Positions 30,339-32,353 of a stretch of 32,353 nt of DNA are shown in pieces; the stretch's first letter is position 1; each line of letters opens with the position of its first letter. The notes beneath the pieces are model-generated. The model saw nothing but the letters and a program-made list of their open reading frames with translations, had not been told where the DNA came from and ran no database searches. The DNA is taken from NCBI GenBank assembly GCA_024643255.1, contig JAHENF010000034.1, forward strand, positions 1 to 32,353. Reading direction: 5' to 3'. Origin of the DNA: Ilumatobacteraceae bacterium. GTDB lineage: Bacteria > Actinomycetota > Acidimicrobiia > Acidimicrobiales > Ilumatobacteraceae. Position numbers and translations under genes: made by a program.

Positions 30339-30626
30339 ATGGAAGCCACCCCCGCTCTCGCTCTGCTCGACCGGTTTGCCGACGCCATCGACGCGCAGGG
30401 GATCGCGGCCGTGCCCGCCGAACTGCTGATCTCGCTCGTCGAGGTCGCCCGTTCCGTCGATGCGAGCCCGATCGCCATCGACGTGCTCGTCGATCCGACC
30501 GAGCCCGAGGTCGTGCGCGAGCGTGCCTACTGCAAGCTCGCGATCCAGGTCGTCGGACGCACGCCATCGCGCCCCGCGGTTGCCCCGACGGCACCGTCGA
30601 CGCTGCGCCCGCTGCTCCCCGCCTGA
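30339..30626 (+). CDS. Unknown 95-residue protein divergent from LysR
   Basis: 95 residues; I do not recognise a family. Residues 1-72 look helical and mildly acidic (ALALLDRFADAIDA..., then LISLVEVARSV), with one cysteine at 65. The last 22 residues are a Pro/Ala/Arg-rich tail that is probably disordered. No signal peptide or membrane segment. Its coding status is supported by the promoter hexamer 7 bases before the ATG, by codon usage with GC-rich third positions, and by the tight fit between LysR (divergent) and AIM24 (convergent, 10 bases away). Regulation by the neighbouring LysR protein is inferred. Confidence 0.7.
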   Translation: MEATPALALLDRFADAIDAQGIAAVPAELLISLVEVARSVDASPIAIDVLVDPTEPEVVRERAYCKLAIQVVGRTPSRPAVAPTAPSTLRPLLPA

Positions 30627-30636
30627 GCTGACGCGG

Positions 30637-31314
30637 TCAAGAACGCTGCGTCGGCAGCTTCGGGACGAGCCAGTCGATGAAGTCGGACGGGCTGCGGGTC
30701 TGGATGTAGACCCGTCCCGGCCCGGTCAGTTTGACGACGAGGCCTTCGCCGCCGAGGATCGACGACTTCCAACTTCCCGCCTTCGCGACCTCGTAGCCGA
30801 CACCTTCCTCCCACCCGACCATGTGGCCCGTGTCGACCGTGTAGCTCTGCCCGGCGGCGAGGTCGATCGAATGGATCGCTCCGTAGCTCGAAACGATGAG
30901 GTCTCCCGTGCCGGTGCACTTGAGCATGAAGAGGCCTTCCTTGCTGAAGAACGTCTTTGCACCTCCCCACTTGCTGTCGATGTCGATCGACTCGGGTGAC
31001 GCGAGATACGACCCGGACTGCAGGTAGACCGTCTTGCCGCTGATCGGCCACATGATGATGTCTCCGGGAAGGGCCGGGGCGACGATGACGTGGGCATCGG
31101 GTCCGGTCGCAGTGAACGTGTTCATGAAGAACGATTCGCCGCCGAGCACCGAACGGCGCAGTCCCTTCATGATGCCGCCCTGTGTGCTGGTCTCGATCTC
31201 GACCGATGGCGACATCGCCATCATGGCCCCGGCCTCGGCCTTGACCGACTCGCCCGGTTCGAGGTGCAGGCTCGCCATCGCGAATGCGGGGCTGAAGCTG
31301 ATCTCGGTCCTCAT
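30637..31314 (-). CDS. AIM24-family protein (TIGR00266-type)
   Basis: 225 residues. It is a beta-rich protein of the AIM24/TIGR00266 family (tryptophan RNA-binding attenuator-like fold). Family blocks are LHLEPGESVKAEAGAMMAMS (read as two halves), GGESFFMNTFTA, GDIIMWPISGKTVYLQSGSYLAS and GHMVGWEEGVGYEV. Glycines at strand turns are well kept and the length is typical. The function is unknown in bacteria; the yeast member is a mitochondrial inner-membrane organiser. ATG 31314 has AGGAGG 4 bases upstream, one of the few strong ribosome-binding sites in this window. It is divergent from the glutaminase gene with a 45-base gap. Confidence 0.9.
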   Translation of the reverse strand: MRTEISFSPAFAMASLHLEPGESVKAEAGAMMAMSPSVEIETSTQGGIMKGLRRSVLGGESFFMNTFTATGPDAHVIVAPALPGDIIMWPISGKTVYLQSGSYLASPESIDIDSKWGGAKTFFSKEGLFMLKCTGTGDLIVSSYGAIHSIDLAAGQSYTVDTGHMVGWEEGVGYEVAKAGSWKSSILGGEGLVVKLTGPGRVYIQTRSPSDFIDWLVPKLPTQRS

Positions 31315-31346
31315 AGGTCCTCCTCTGGGTTCGGGTGCTCCAACCC

Positions 31347-31352
31347 TACGCT
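31347..31352 (+). promoter_or_regulatory. -10 hexamer TACGCT, glutaminase gene
   Basis: TANNNT hexamer 7 bases upstream of GTG 31360, which fixes that GTG as the start. This predicts a leaderless transcript. Confidence 0.5.
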
Positions 31353-31359
31353 GCGAACC

Positions 31360-32334
31360 GTGAGCAATCTCAACGAACGTGAGGCCCGACGAGCGTGGTT
31401 CGAGGCGACCTGCGTCGATCTGCACGAACGGTTCGGGCCACTGCAGGACGGTGAGCCGGCCTCGTACATCCCCGAGCTGGCCGCAGTCGATCCCGATCGG
31501 TTCGCCATCGCAGCGATGACGACCGACGGTGAGGGCATCGCGGTGGGCGATGTCGATCAACCGTTCACGATCCAGTCGATCTCCAAGCTGCTCCTCTACG
31601 GCCTGGCGCTCGAAACCCACGGCCGCGACACGGTGTTGGAACGGGTGGGAGTGGCGCCGACCGGCGAGCCGTTCAACGCGATCGTGCTCGACGACGAGGC
31701 CAACCGGGCGCCGAATCCGATGGTCAACGCCGGGGCCATCGCGATCACCGACCTCGTGGTGGGAGCCGACGTCGAGGAGCGCATCGAGACGGTGCGCTCG
31801 ATGTACGAGGGCTATCTCGGTCGCAAACCGGAGATCGATCGCGACGTGTGGGCATCGGAGCGCGACACCGGCAACCGCAACCGGGCGATCGCCTACCTGA
31901 TGCTGAGCCGCGGGATCATCGACGATCGCGTCGAGGAGACGCTCGATCTCTACTTCGGGCAGTGCTCGGTGCTGGTCACCACTCGCGATCTGGCCGTGAT
32001 CGCCGCGACGATCTCGAATCACGGTGTCCACCCGATCACCGGCGAGCAGGTGGTGCCCGCACGGGTGACCCGCGACATGTTGACCGTGGCCTTGACCTGC
32101 GGCATGTACGACTACGCGGGCGAGTGGGCGTTCTCGGTCGGTATCCCGGCCAAGAGCGGCGTCGGTGGTGGGATCCTCGGGATGCTGCCGGGCGTGGGTG
32201 GCGTGGCGACGTTCTCGCCGCGCCTCGATGAGATCGGCAACAGCGTCCGGGGTCTGCGTGTCTTCGAGGAACTGTCGCGAGAGTTCGAGATGCACATGTT
32301 CGACCCCGACCGTCCGTGGCGCCGGGGCACCTGA
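31360..32334 (+). CDS. glsA: Glutaminase
   Basis: 324 residues, the standard length of bacterial glutaminase A. It hydrolyses glutamine to glutamate and ammonia in the cytoplasm with a serine-beta-lactamase-like fold. The catalytic SxxK pair is S73/K76 (in TIQSISKLL). The other conserved residues are N123 (in NPMVNAGAI), E167 and N174 (in SERDTGNRNRAI), Y198 (in LYFGQCS) and Y250 (in GMYDYAGEW), followed by the PAKSGVGGGI loop. No STAS or ankyrin extension is present. It begins at GTG 31360 by the promoter position. Together with the asparaginase at 6.3 kb, the window holds two amide-releasing enzymes, but they are 24 kb apart and not co-regulated by anything visible. Confidence 0.95.
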   Translation: MSNLNEREARRAWFEATCVDLHERFGPLQDGEPASYIPELAAVDPDRFAIAAMTTDGEGIAVGDVDQPFTIQSISKLLLYGLALETHGRDTVLERVGVAPTGEPFNAIVLDDEANRAPNPMVNAGAIAITDLVVGADVEERIETVRSMYEGYLGRKPEIDRDVWASERDTGNRNRAIAYLMLSRGIIDDRVEETLDLYFGQCSVLVTTRDLAVIAATISNHGVHPITGEQVVPARVTRDMLTVALTCGMYDYAGEWAFSVGIPAKSGVGGGILGMLPGVGGVATFSPRLDEIGNSVRGLRVFEELSREFEMHMFDPDRPWRRGT

Positions 32335-32353
32335 ACGTTACGCCGGTGCCAGG

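Noticed and set aside
1..32353. Genomic island or prophage
   Set aside because: No integrase, transposase, tRNA-associated att site or change in base composition is visible; the genes look like ordinary chromosomal content.

Overview
The window is a dense, high-GC (about 68-70% by eye) bacterial chromosome segment with 30 protein-coding genes, no RNA genes, no CRISPR array, and no integrase, transposase or phage gene. GC skewing of codon third positions, many GTG starts, the Thr-rich lipoprotein linkers, an AfsR/SARP-type regulator with BTAD and NTPase domains and frequent leaderless promoters point to an actinobacterium. The gene mix resembles Acidimicrobiia such as Ilumatobacter, but that placement is an inference. 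No gene-free stretch exceeds 300 bases. The longest gap is about 130 bases.

Layout. 1-4.1 kb: an ABC1/UbiB-like kinase and a cysteine-less DksA-like mini-protein (minus), divergent from a cyclophilin and a YcaQ-type DNA glycosylase (plus), then a small lipoprotein. 4.2-9.5 kb: an MpaB/DUF2236 protein (minus), then a plus-strand run of AI-2E-type permease, L-asparaginase II family enzyme, metallo-beta-lactamase-fold hydrolase and a secreted pectinacetylesterase/Notum-like lipoprotein. 9.5-13 kb (minus): an orphan CoxL/xanthine dehydrogenase-type large subunit and a membrane-anchored SGNH protein. 13.1-18.9 kb (plus): a Crp-family regulator coupled to an agmatinase-like ureohydrolase, then three tightly overlapping genes: an NTE-like patatin phospholipase with two cyclic-nucleotide-binding domains (cNBDs), a MacB/DevC-like permease, and an ABC ATPase fused to a third cNBD. 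19-26.3 kb (minus): dienelactone hydrolase, secreted DUF4185 protein, large BTAD/NTPase regulator, DUF167 protein and acyl-CoA dehydrogenase-like protein. 26.3-32.3 kb: methyltransferase, zinc metallopeptidase with NTF2-like partner, SDR, LysR regulator divergent from an unknown 95-residue protein, AIM24-family protein, and a glutaminase.

The most interesting unit is the 14.7-18.9 kb cassette. Three cNBDs with intact phosphate-binding cassettes are spread over a lipid hydrolase and the ATPase of a lipoprotein/lipid-export-type ABC transporter. The stop/start overlaps are 4 bases each, and a Crp regulator lies just upstream. I infer a cyclic-nucleotide-responsive lipid remodelling and export module.

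Two genome-scale signals also stand out. First, four copies of a 52-base imperfect palindrome lie in the same orientation, each 12-26 bases after a minus-strand stop codon. Second, at least twelve genes carry a TANNNT -10 hexamer only 6-8 bases before the start codon, which indicates mainly leaderless mRNAs and also fixes several start sites. A near-perfect 21-base-arm palindrome between the divergent DksA-like and cyclophilin promoters looks like an operator.
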